Origin: Parabacteroides sp.
GTDB lineage: Bacteria > Bacteroidota > Bacteroidia > Bacteroidales > Tannerellaceae
Direction of reading: 5' to 3'
NCBI GenBank assembly: GCA_019417325.1
Contig: DXVO01000028.1
Span: forward strand, 1-64,000
Length of the DNA: 64,000 nt
Positions 24,088 to 33,270 of the stretch are shown piece by piece. Within the stretch, counting starts at the first letter, position 1. Each line of letters begins with the position of its first letter. The notes beneath the pieces were generated by a model. The model made no database searches and was not told the DNA's origin. It saw only the letters and a program-made list of their open reading frames with translations. Made by a program: the position numbers and the translations under genes.

Positions 24088-25077
24088 TTATCTTTCGAAG
24101 CAAGCATCGAAGGCGTGTGCAGAAGGCTGGAAATCCATTCTCTTAACAAAAGCACAGGATTCGCAAGCCCCGTGTTCACGGTCCATTCCGCTATCTTCCC
24201 ATTCTACAGAAAGCGGTCCCTGATAAGCAATATCATTTAAAGTACGTATAATTTCTTCGAAACGAATCCGTCCGCGTCCGAGACTGCGGAAATTCCAATA
24301 ACGCCGTAAATCGCCAAAGGTCGAATGTCCGCCGAATACGCCGATTTGCTTAGGGGTATCGCTCCAATAAACATCCTTCATATGGACATGGAATATACGG
24401 TCCGGGAACTGACGGATAAAATCCACATAATCGACTGCCTGATATCCTAAATGGCTAGGGTCGTAATTGAAACCGAAAGCCGGATGATGCCCCACCGCTT
24501 CGAGCGCCCGTTTAGCAGAAAAAGTATCAAAGGCTATTTCCGAAGGATGTACTTCAAGAGCAAAACGGACACCTAATTCCTGATACGCATCCAGAATAGG
24601 AATAAAACGGCGGGCAAAATCGGCATACCCTTCTTCTATCATCTCCTCCGTGACAGGAGGAAAAGAATAGAGCCATTGCCAGATTGAACTGCCGGTAAAC
24701 CCGACCACCGTATCAATACCTAACATTTTTGCCGCATGTGCCGTACAGACAAGATGTTCTGCCGCACGTTTCCGGACACCTTCCGGCTCGCCGTCTCCCC
24801 AGATATATGCAGGCAATATGGCTTTATGACGCAGGTCGATAGTATCGCATACAGCCTGGCTTATCAGATGGTTGGAAATACAAAACAATTTCAACCCGTA
24901 TCTGTCCAGCAGATTTTTTATCCCTGCATAATACGCAGGATCCGTACTGCGGACATCCAAATGTGCGGGGAGTCCCAGTTCCAAACCGTCATATCCGAAA
25001 GATTTTGCTTTCTCGCAAACAGCCTCAAGAGGTAAATCCCCCCATTGAAGAGTACATAATGTTACAGGACGTGCCAT
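24088..25077 (-). CDS. Sugar phosphate isomerase/epimerase family protein (TIM barrel)
   Basis: 329 residues of the xylose isomerase-like / AP-endonuclease-2 TIM barrel: FGYDGLELGLPAHLDV, KLFCISNHLIS, VVGFTGSSIWQW, FALEVHPSEIAFD, GFNYDPSHLGYQ, IFHVHMKDVYW and PLSVEWEDSGMDRE. The His, Glu and Asp residues in these segments form the usual metal site. The substrate is not predictable from sequence; many relatives act on inositols or keto-sugars. It is first in the operon and has a -7 box 44 bp upstream. Confidence 0.87.
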   Translation of the reverse strand: MARPVTLCTLQWGDLPLEAVCEKAKSFGYDGLELGLPAHLDVRSTDPAYYAGIKNLLDRYGLKLFCISNHLISQAVCDTIDLRHKAILPAYIWGDGEPEGVRKRAAEHLVCTAHAAKMLGIDTVVGFTGSSIWQWLYSFPPVTEEMIEEGYADFARRFIPILDAYQELGVRFALEVHPSEIAFDTFSAKRALEAVGHHPAFGFNYDPSHLGYQAVDYVDFIRQFPDRIFHVHMKDVYWSDTPKQIGVFGGHSTFGDLRRYWNFRSLGRGRIRFEEIIRTLNDIAYQGPLSVEWEDSGMDREHGACESCAFVKRMDFQPSAHAFDACFER

Positions 25078-25120
25078 GTTTTTCTTTTATTTATAAGGTT
25101 AATACACTGTGTCTATTCCA

Positions 25121-25128
25121 CAAAAGTA
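25121..25128 (-). promoter_or_regulatory. -7 box for the isomerase-agu-pab operon
   Basis: TACTTTTG on the minus strand matches TAnnTTTG. The -33 box is not clear. Confidence 0.45.
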
Positions 25129-25218
25129 AAATTTTTTACTACAACTGTGTAAGTAGTCACCGAAGTAATCGTGTCTTATAAAAATATAACCCATGTTTAA
25201 TCTTAAATTTATTTTACT

Positions 25219-28200
25219 ATGACTATCCCTCTTTACCCGCGAAGGCTGCTATTTTGCCTAAGCTTGCTTCTTTTTTTATTCCAGGCGGCACAAGCCCAGA
25301 CCGCTATACACCAAAAAAACAAAAATCACACTCCCCAAAAAGTCACAGGCTATGTCACTGACCAGAATGGAGATCCACTGATTGGTGTAAATGTTATTGT
25401 CACCGGAACCACCAACGGCTCCATTACGGATGAGAACGGTCATTACAGCATTGAGGATGTACCGGAGCACGGAACACTCACCTTTTCGTATATAGGTTAT
25501 AATCCGCATACAATCAAAGTGGGACAAAAAAACGTACACAACACTACATTAATTGAAGATACCCAGGCATTGGAAGAAGTCGTTGTCGTGGGATACGGTA
25601 CACAGAAAAAAGTAAACCTGACCGGTTCCGTTCAAAATGTAACCAATTCGGAATTGGTTAAACGCAGTGTACCGAACGTTTCAACAGCATTGCAGGGATT
25701 AGTACCCGGGGTATCTATCATTCAGTCGTCCGGACGACCGGGAGCCGACTATGGCAGTATCCGGATGCGTGGAACCGGTTCCCTGAACTCATCCACCACC
25801 CCGTTAATACTTATCGATGGCGTGGAAGGAGATATGAATAATGTCGATATGAATGCCATCGAATCCATATCGGTACTCAAAGACGCCGCCTCTGCTTCTA
25901 TCTATGGTTCGAGAGCTTCCAACGGTGTCATCCTGATAACCACCAAACGAGCCGGGCAAGAAGGAATCAAAGTATCTTACAGCGGATATGCCAATCTCAA
26001 TACCCCTACCTTCATGCCCGAACCGGTAAATGCCATCGAATATATGGAAGCCGTAAACGTGGCACGCGCCAATGCCAACATGGACCCACAGTATACACAG
26101 GAAATCATAAACATCTACAAAAACCAGGGTGCCGACAATTTCAACTATTATGATACGAACTGGAAAGACCAGGTAATAAAAAAGCAGACATTCAGCCACA
26201 ACCACTCCGTCAGCCTGAGCGGAGGTTCCAAAATATTCCATTTATATGCCAATGCCGGATACTTCTATCAGGACGGTTTAGTATCCAACAATGATTACTC
26301 CCGTATGACGCTTCGCCTGAACTCCGATGCCCAAGTCACCAAATGGATGAAAATCGGTCTGGATGTAAACGTCCGCCAGTCCAAAGCCGTCAATCCCTGC
26401 ATGGACAGCCCTGAAAGCATTATCAATAAAGCATTGACTTTCACCCCTGTCCTTTCCGGTGTAAACAACGACGGAACCTGGGGATTCGGTCAGAACGGAG
26501 ACAATCCGATAGCCATTGCCAAAGCCGGAGGCATCAAAACCGGAGTCACCCCTGAATTAGGTATCAAAGGTACCATCCAACTGAAACCTTTCGAAGGCTT
26601 CGATGCCATGGCAAGCTACAGCAGCCGGAAGGTAGAATACAAATCGGACTATTTTATCCAACCCTATGATACCTACGAAAAAGGGGTATTCAAAACAAGT
26701 TACCCAGCTACAGGCAATTATAAAAACGAAAGTTGGAGCCAATCGGTTTACAACCAGTTTAACCTGCAAGCCTCTTACGAAAAAACCTTTGCCAAAAACT
26801 ATTTCAAAATGTTGGGAGGTATGCAGACCGAAGAACGCAAAATACATAGTTTCAGTGCCAGCCGCAAAGGTTATGAGTTCGACGGGCACAACGAAATAAA
26901 CCACGGGGACGTATCTACGGCAACCAACTCCGGCGGACGTTCGGAGTTAGCAATGGTTTCCTATTTTGCCCGCATCAACTATTCATTCGCAGAACGTTAC
27001 CTGCTGGAGCTAAACGGACGCTGGGATGCTTCATCCCGTTTCCTGAAAGCACACCGCTGGGGTTTCTTCCCGTCTGTCTCGGCTGGTTGGAGAATCTCGG
27101 AAGAGGCCTTTTTCAAACCGGCAAAGAAGATTGTAGATAATTTAAAACTCAGAGCCTCATACGGTACATTGGGTAATCAGGATATTATACTGGGTGGTAA
27201 TGCTATCTTCCATCCCTATGCCGCATCTATCGGTACCGGTTTCGGTTACTGGTTCGATAAGAAACTGGGAACAGGAGTCGGACAGACGCAAGTTGCCAAT
27301 GAAAAAATATCCTGGGAGAAGTCTACCCAGTTTAATATCGGTTTGGATGCCGGACTGTTAAACTCCCGGCTAACCATGACTTTCGATTATTATATCCGCA
27401 ACATCAACAATATGCTGCAACAATTCCCTATCCCTATGTATGTAGGGCTTTCTTCCCCCTGGGAAAATGCCGGTTCGATGAGGAACAAGGGATGGGACTT
27501 ATCCATCAGTTGGCGCGACCGTATCGAAGAGGTCAATTACTCCATCACCGGAACCCTGTCGGATGTGACCTGCAAAGTAACCAACCTGTTTGGCAAGGAA
27601 TATATAGGTACCCAGATTACCAAAGAGGGACTGCCCCTCTATTCCTGGTATGGCTATGTATCCGACGGATATTTCCAGACGCAGGAAGATATAGACAACT
27701 CGCCTGTTTATGGCGGCAACAAAGCCAATATCAAACCGGGATATATCAAATATAAGGACATCAGCGGTCCCAATGGAGAACCGGACGGAAAAATAGACGA
27801 TTACGACCGTACCGTAATCGGCGACCCGTATCCGCATTTTGAATTCGGGCTGAATATGTCTGCCGAATGGCAGGACTTCGATTTTGCATTGTTCTTCCAG
27901 GGAGTAGGGAAAAAAGACCTGTTATATACGGGAGCCGGGGCACGCCCGTTCTGGGTTGGACGCACAATCTTTAAAAACCAATTGGATTACTGGACTCCGG
28001 AAAACAGGGATGCGGAATTTCCTGTTCTGCTTATCGACGGTTCCGGCAATAATCCGAACAATATCGTTTCCGATTTCTGGATCAGAAGCGGTGCCTACAT
28101 GCGTCTGAAAAATATCGTAGTCGGCTACAGGCTTCCGAAACATATCATCAGCAAAGCGAAAATAGACCACCTGCGTTTCTTCGTAAGCGGTCAGAACCTC

Positions 28201-28311
28201 TTCACAATCACCAATGCATATAAGGGCTACGACCCGGAAAGCGGCGTGAGCAACGGCAGTTGTTATCCTCTTCTGAAAACATTCACTTTAGGCGTTGACA
28301 TTCGTTTTTAA
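25219..28311 (+). CDS. SusC/RagA TonB-linked receptor without STN domain
   Basis: 1030 residues. Signal peptide (about 1-26), carboxypeptidase-D-regulatory-like domain (about 40-115, VTGYVTDQNGDPLIGVNVIV), TonB-box region EEVVVVGYGTQKK, plug (GLVPGVSIIQSSGRPG, LIDGVEGD, SVLKDAASASIYGSRASNGV) and a barrel ending in LGVDIRF. There is no STN domain and no linked sigma/FecR pair, so the trigger must be another regulator. It is the first of four genes in line (SusC, SusD, two FAD oxidoreductases) with gaps of 11, 11 and 29 bp. It imports the substrate of that set across the outer membrane; the substrate is unknown. Confidence 0.94.
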   Translation: MTIPLYPRRLLFCLSLLLFLFQAAQAQTAIHQKNKNHTPQKVTGYVTDQNGDPLIGVNVIVTGTTNGSITDENGHYSIEDVPEHGTLTFSYIGYNPHTIKVGQKNVHNTTLIEDTQALEEVVVVGYGTQKKVNLTGSVQNVTNSELVKRSVPNVSTALQGLVPGVSIIQSSGRPGADYGSIRMRGTGSLNSSTTPLILIDGVEGDMNNVDMNAIESISVLKDAASASIYGSRASNGVILITTKRAGQEGIKVSYSGYANLNTPTFMPEPVNAIEYMEAVNVARANANMDPQYTQEIINIYKNQGADNFNYYDTNWKDQVIKKQTFSHNHSVSLSGGSKIFHLYANAGYFYQDGLVSNNDYSRMTLRLNSDAQVTKWMKIGLDVNVRQSKAVNPCMDSPESIINKALTFTPVLSGVNNDGTWGFGQNGDNPIAIAKAGGIKTGVTPELGIKGTIQLKPFEGFDAMASYSSRKVEYKSDYFIQPYDTYEKGVFKTSYPATGNYKNESWSQSVYNQFNLQASYEKTFAKNYFKMLGGMQTEERKIHSFSASRKGYEFDGHNEINHGDVSTATNSGGRSELAMVSYFARINYSFAERYLLELNGRWDASSRFLKAHRWGFFPSVSAGWRISEEAFFKPAKKIVDNLKLRASYGTLGNQDIILGGNAIFHPYAASIGTGFGYWFDKKLGTGVGQTQVANEKISWEKSTQFNIGLDAGLLNSRLTMTFDYYIRNINNMLQQFPIPMYVGLSSPWENAGSMRNKGWDLSISWRDRIEEVNYSITGTLSDVTCKVTNLFGKEYIGTQITKEGLPLYSWYGYVSDGYFQTQEDIDNSPVYGGNKANIKPGYIKYKDISGPNGEPDGKIDDYDRTVIGDPYPHFEFGLNMSAEWQDFDFALFFQGVGKKDLLYTGAGARPFWVGRTIFKNQLDYWTPENRDAEFPVLLIDGSGNNPNNIVSDFWIRSGAYMRLKNIVVGYRLPKHIISKAKIDHLRFFVSGQNLFTITNAYKGYDPESGVSNGSCYPLLKTFTLGVDIRF

Positions 28312-28322
28312 TCTATACAGTT

Positions 28323-30086
28323 ATGAAAAAGTTACTCACCCATATATCTATTTTATTAGCAAGCGGACTTGCATGCACTTCCTGTTCGGATTTCCTGGAC
28401 AGAAACCCATCCGACTATTCATCCAAAGACTTCTATAAAACCGAAGCGGCGATAAAAGCCGGGGCATCGGGCGTATACAATGCCATCAGCATAGAACTGG
28501 CATATGCCACCCCTTTCAGTATCACACTCGACCATCAAACGGCAATCGCCCTGGAACGTAATGAAAATACGACCATCGGAGCCGGAGGCGGTTTAAACCC
28601 TGACAATGGAACTGTACAAGCATTTTGGAGCAGCATGTACGGAATGATTGCACGTGCCAATTCCGTTATCGAAGGTTCCAAAGGTTATATCGACGGATTA
28701 GGCGACAAAGCACATCAATACCTGGCAGAAATAAAAGTATTGCGTGCCTTCGCCTATTATAATCTGATTGCGACATATGGAGATATTCCTTTTTATACTC
28801 AACCGGTATCGATCGAACAATACTCCGATAAAAGAGTATCTAAAGTAGAAGTCCTCGATTTCATTCTGAAAGACCTGGAAGAAGCTGCAACCAAACTGCC
28901 CTGGACTGCAACCGAACGGGGACGCGTGGACAGAGCTGTTGCCTACGGTCTGAAAGCACGTGCAGCCCTACTGGGAGGAAGTCTCGATTACGGAGGAAAA
29001 GGAATCGAATATTTCCGTACGGCAGCTACGGCGGCATCACAAGTTATCGGACAGCGGGCACTTGCCACTCATTTTGACGACTTGTTTAATATCACCGGGC
29101 AGGAGAAAGCCGATGTCCGCAAAGAAATGTTATTTGAAATCATGTATTCCAACTTAGGTTCAAAGAAAACTCATATGGTAGCCTTCGGGCAAATATCTAG
29201 AAATACGGGACAAACCGGAAGACACCCATCCATGATACTGGCAGACACTTACGAATGCACTGACGGAAAACGTATCGACGAATCCCCGCTGTATGACCCG
29301 AAACACCCACAAAAGAACAGGGACCCGAGATTCCACTCTACCCTATGGATGCACGGAGACACGGTAACTGTCAACAATGGTACCGTTGTCTGCCACATCT
29401 TGGAAGCCTATAACGCAGAAACAAAATTCTATAATTTTGCCACAAAAGAATGGTATTCGGCAAATAATGCCGATATTAACAGCGCAGCAGCCTGGGCAAG
29501 CTTCTGTAATGCAGGTGTAGGATATATATGGGCAAAGTTCAGCAATGAAACGGCAGAAAACGTAAGTGCACAATCCTGTAATATTCCTCTTATGCGTTAT
29601 GCGGAAGTATTGCTGAGTTATGCCGAGGCGAAGATCGAACTCGGAGAACTCGATCCTTCAGTATACGATGCCATCAACTTGGTACGAAACCGTGCCGGGA
29701 TGCCCAATGTCTCGGAAGACCGGATAGGTAACCAGACAAAAATGCGTCAGTTGGTACGTCGTGAACGCAAAGTGGAACTTGCCCTCGAAGGATTGCATCA
29801 TGTCGACATGAGGCGCTGGAGCATTGGCGATTTGGAAAATGAACAACCCAGTTACGGACTTCCATTGCCGAGTATCCGCTACGAAGGTCTCTCCGTGACG
29901 GACATTCCGAACTTCAAAACATCGGAACGTACCGACCTGAACGACATTCCGAACTATAATGCTTATAAAGAGAAACTGAAAGTAAGAGATAAAAACAGAT
30001 TCTGGGATAAGAAATTCGCACTATGGCCGATTCCCCAACTGGAACGCGACCGCAATCCGAACCTGACCCAGAATGAAGGTTATTAA
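28323..30086 (+). CDS. SusD/RagB family outer-membrane lipoprotein
   Basis: 587 residues. The signal ends at a Cys (CTSC, residues 18-21), followed by the typical SDFLDRNPSDYSSKDFYKTE. TPR-like helices include IKVLRAFAYYNLIATYGDIP. The C-terminal part has LMRYAEVLLSYAEAKIELGE, MRQLVRRERKVELALEGLHH and the closing LWPIPQLERDRNPNLTQNEG. It is the surface binding partner of the SusC 11 bp upstream. Nothing in the sequence reveals the ligand. Confidence 0.94.
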   Translation: MKKLLTHISILLASGLACTSCSDFLDRNPSDYSSKDFYKTEAAIKAGASGVYNAISIELAYATPFSITLDHQTAIALERNENTTIGAGGGLNPDNGTVQAFWSSMYGMIARANSVIEGSKGYIDGLGDKAHQYLAEIKVLRAFAYYNLIATYGDIPFYTQPVSIEQYSDKRVSKVEVLDFILKDLEEAATKLPWTATERGRVDRAVAYGLKARAALLGGSLDYGGKGIEYFRTAATAASQVIGQRALATHFDDLFNITGQEKADVRKEMLFEIMYSNLGSKKTHMVAFGQISRNTGQTGRHPSMILADTYECTDGKRIDESPLYDPKHPQKNRDPRFHSTLWMHGDTVTVNNGTVVCHILEAYNAETKFYNFATKEWYSANNADINSAAAWASFCNAGVGYIWAKFSNETAENVSAQSCNIPLMRYAEVLLSYAEAKIELGELDPSVYDAINLVRNRAGMPNVSEDRIGNQTKMRQLVRRERKVELALEGLHHVDMRRWSIGDLENEQPSYGLPLPSIRYEGLSVTDIPNFKTSERTDLNDIPNYNAYKEKLKVRDKNRFWDKKFALWPIPQLERDRNPNLTQNEGY

Positions 30087-30097
30087 AAAAAGAAACC

Positions 30098-33000
30098 ATG
30101 TTAACGCGTAGAGATTTTTTAAAAGTAACAGCAGCCGGTGGTGCCCTGGCATCTTTCGGGAACGTGGCGGAAGCCGGGAATAAAATAAAGGAAGTGACTA
30201 AAACTCCCGCTTGGTGTACAGAACAGGAACGGGATATTCCTGTCATCGGAGAAACAGACATCGTGGTAGTTGGCGGTAGCTCCGGAGCCGTATCCGCCGC
30301 CCTTTCAGCCGCGGTAGCCGGAAGCCATGTTTTTTTAGTCGCCGGTATGCCTTATCTGGGTGATGACATATGTGGTTCCTTTATGTACCGGATAAATAAA
30401 AAGGAAGAACAACCGCAGACAGCTCTTGCCCGTAAGATATTCTTGCCGGAAAGTGATCCGAGAGAAATATACCGGGCGGGTTCCGAAGAAGAATTGCTTT
30501 ACACCCAACACAAAGCCCCTACTCCTTTACAGGTAAAAACTCTCTTGGAGAATGAGCTGATAAACAACGGCATTCAATTCCTGTACAGCAGTTACGTCAC
30601 AAACGTGCTGAAAGACCAAAGCGGCAACATGGCCGGTATCGTAATAGCGAACCGTTCCGGCAGGCAAGCCATACGCTGTAAAGGCATAATCGATGCAACT
30701 CCCTGCGCCGTAGTGGCAGAAATGTGCAACGCACGTTTTACCACCTTCACTCCCGGCACACAGGAGTTTGAATATACGGTTGTAGGAAATACCGTAAAAG
30801 CAAATCCGGCGATTGTTTCGGCCGAAACTTTGCCTTTTACATTCCAGTCGGAAGGGAAAGAATATCCGGTAATAAGATACATATTCAATTATGAACTGAA
30901 AGATAAGTCGTATGCCTCCCTGATGAGTGCAGAACAATTTATCCGCGATATAACCTGGGATGCCGACCAGGTAGATAGTTCCGATCTGCTTTGGTACACT
31001 CCGTCCTGGCACATCATCTCTGAAAAGGAACATCCGGATATACCAACATCACCCGAATCTTTGGATAGGACACACTATGTCCACAATATTATTAAATATA
31101 CTCCGGACGGAATTGAGACGATTCCGTCTGTCCGTTCCTTACCTAAAGATGTTTTTTGCTGCAAAGGCATTCCTAATTTGTGGGTGACAGGTCCCTGTGC
31201 CGCCCTGCCCCGTAAAGTGGCAGCCTGGATAGCACGTCCCGTCCAGAGTATGATCCTGGGTGAAATTATCGGAGAACATGCTTCCGACAGTGTTGCACAC
31301 ATCGCGTTATCCCGGGAGACAAGTGTATTCTATCCTTCAAACACCGGTAGTTATTGCGGAGAAGTAAAAGAAATCCTTCATCCTTTGCGCCCCCATCCCG
31401 ATTATGGTTCCGTTCACTCCCCGGCCGGGACCCTTCCTGTATTAGGAAAATATGATGTGATTGTTATGGGAGGTGGAACCAGTGGTGCCCCTGCTGGCAT
31501 ATCCGCTGCACGCCAACAAGCACGGACGTTGGTATTGGAATACCTGCACGGTCTGGGAGGATTGACTACTCTCGGATTCATCGGACGTTATTGGGACGGT
31601 TACCGGAATGGTTTCACTGCCGAGATAGACAGGGAAGTACGTGCCATGGCTCCGGCAGATCATCCGCGGCAATTTAAATCGAATGCGGATTTCCGTGCCG
31701 ACTGGAAAATAGAATGGTATCGCCGGCAATTACGAAAGAATAAAGCTGACCTTTGGTATGGCATTTTAGGTTGCGGAGCACTGGTACACAACAACAAAGT
31801 GAGTGGTATCATCGTCTCCACCCCACAAGGAAGGGGTGTAGTGATTGCCGATTGTATTATAGACAGTACAGGGAGTGCAGACATCGCAATCGCCGCAGGA
31901 GCCGGATATGAATATACAGGGAAAAAGACACTTGCCGTACAAGGTGCGGGACTTTCCCGTTTCGAACTGAACGATTACTATAACAATACGGACTGGACAC
32001 TGGTAGACGACACCGATATCCTGGACGTAAGCCGACTGTATGTACAGGGTAAAGCCAAGTACAACGGTCATTACGACATCGGCAAACTCCCCCAGACCCG
32101 CGAACGAAGGCGCATCACCGGAGATTATACAATATCCGTTTACGATGTGATTAACCATCGCCGCTACCCGGATACCATCTCCTACCATCAAAGTTCGTTC
32201 GACACACACGGCATGACGGTCGACAATTATTTCACCCTTAATCCTCCGGGCAAACGACATGTTATTTATGATGCGGATGTACCTTTGCGCGCCTTATTGC
32301 CTAAAGGGCTCGAAGGCATTATCGTAACCGGTCTTGGAGCAAGCGCGCACCGCGATGCCATGCCGGTTATTCGCATGCAGCCTTGTCTGCAAAACCAGGG
32401 ATATTCCGTCGGTTATCTTGCCGCCCTCTCCGTAAAGGAACAAACTCCCTTACGGAAAATGAATATGAAAAAAATCCAGAAACACCTGGTAGAAAAAGAA
32501 ATATTGCCCCAACGTGTACTGGCAGACAAAGATACCGGTACATTCAGTAACAAAGTATTCAGGCAAGCTGTCGAAACCGTCACCGACCAGTATAAAGGAT
32601 TGGAAATCCTGCTGACGGAGCCACAAAAATGCGTCCAACTCATAAGAGAAAAGATAAGTCCTTCTTCCCTTCCCGAACACGACAAACTGATTTACGCCAG
32701 CATCCTCTGTATACTCGGCAACAAAGAACATGCAGGTATTCTGGTTGATAAAATCCGCTCCTATCCTCAATGGGATGAAGGATGGCATTATACGGCATCC
32801 GCCCAGTTCGGCGAGTGTATGAGCCCGCTCGATAGTCTGATTATTGCTTTGGGCAATACGAAAGACGAGACTATACTTCCTGTTATTCTGGAAAAAGCGG
32901 AATTACTGAAACCAGAAGATCATTTCTCCCATTTCAGGGCAATTACCATGGCATGCGAAGCTATCGGCAGCCGGAAAGCGGTGCCAGCCTTATACCGTCT

Positions 33001-33241
33001 ATTTACAAATGAAGGCATGCGCTACAATGACTTACCCTTATACACGGTCGCACGCGAGAGAATAATCCCCTATATCCACGATATTACTTATCGGAACCGG
33101 ATTCTAAAAGAACTACACCTGGCTAAAAGCCTGTATCTGTGCGGAGACCAAAACCATGCGGCAGAGAAAGTGCTCCGGCGGTATGCGCAAGGCCTGGAAG
33201 GACATTATGCCCGGTTTGCCAATGAAATATTAACTACATAA
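30098..33241 (+). CDS. Double FAD-dependent oxidoreductase with HEAT-like C-terminus
   Basis: 1047 residues. Twin-arginine signal MLTRRDFLKVTAAGGALASF. A first FAD-binding Rossmann domain begins at about 52 (TDIVVVGGSSGAVSAALSAA). A second begins at about 452 (YDVIVMGGGTSGAPAGISAA, then LEYLHGLGGLTTLGFIGRYW). Both look like the FAD_oxidored group (PF12831). The last ~210 residues look like helical repeats (YASILCILGNKEHAGILVDK, IGSRKAVPALYRLF). Two full FAD modules in one chain is unusual; one may have lost activity, since the first reads GGSSGA rather than GxGxxG/A. Probably a periplasmic redox enzyme acting on the material imported by the linked SusC/SusD. The reaction is unknown. Confidence 0.82.
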   Translation: MLTRRDFLKVTAAGGALASFGNVAEAGNKIKEVTKTPAWCTEQERDIPVIGETDIVVVGGSSGAVSAALSAAVAGSHVFLVAGMPYLGDDICGSFMYRINKKEEQPQTALARKIFLPESDPREIYRAGSEEELLYTQHKAPTPLQVKTLLENELINNGIQFLYSSYVTNVLKDQSGNMAGIVIANRSGRQAIRCKGIIDATPCAVVAEMCNARFTTFTPGTQEFEYTVVGNTVKANPAIVSAETLPFTFQSEGKEYPVIRYIFNYELKDKSYASLMSAEQFIRDITWDADQVDSSDLLWYTPSWHIISEKEHPDIPTSPESLDRTHYVHNIIKYTPDGIETIPSVRSLPKDVFCCKGIPNLWVTGPCAALPRKVAAWIARPVQSMILGEIIGEHASDSVAHIALSRETSVFYPSNTGSYCGEVKEILHPLRPHPDYGSVHSPAGTLPVLGKYDVIVMGGGTSGAPAGISAARQQARTLVLEYLHGLGGLTTLGFIGRYWDGYRNGFTAEIDREVRAMAPADHPRQFKSNADFRADWKIEWYRRQLRKNKADLWYGILGCGALVHNNKVSGIIVSTPQGRGVVIADCIIDSTGSADIAIAAGAGYEYTGKKTLAVQGAGLSRFELNDYYNNTDWTLVDDTDILDVSRLYVQGKAKYNGHYDIGKLPQTRERRRITGDYTISVYDVINHRRYPDTISYHQSSFDTHGMTVDNYFTLNPPGKRHVIYDADVPLRALLPKGLEGIIVTGLGASAHRDAMPVIRMQPCLQNQGYSVGYLAALSVKEQTPLRKMNMKKIQKHLVEKEILPQRVLADKDTGTFSNKVFRQAVETVTDQYKGLEILLTEPQKCVQLIREKISPSSLPEHDKLIYASILCILGNKEHAGILVDKIRSYPQWDEGWHYTASAQFGECMSPLDSLIIALGNTKDETILPVILEKAELLKPEDHFSHFRAITMACEAIGSRKAVPALYRLFTNEGMRYNDLPLYTVARERIIPYIHDITYRNRILKELHLAKSLYLCGDQNHAAEKVLRRYAQGLEGHYARFANEILTT

Positions 33242-33270
33242 ACTAATTAAGTTCAGAAAGAAAAATAGCG

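Noticed and set aside
24057..24179. 41-codon extension of the Dabb protein
   Set aside because: It overlaps the preceding gene on the same strand. The family fold begins at MLKHIVMWKL.
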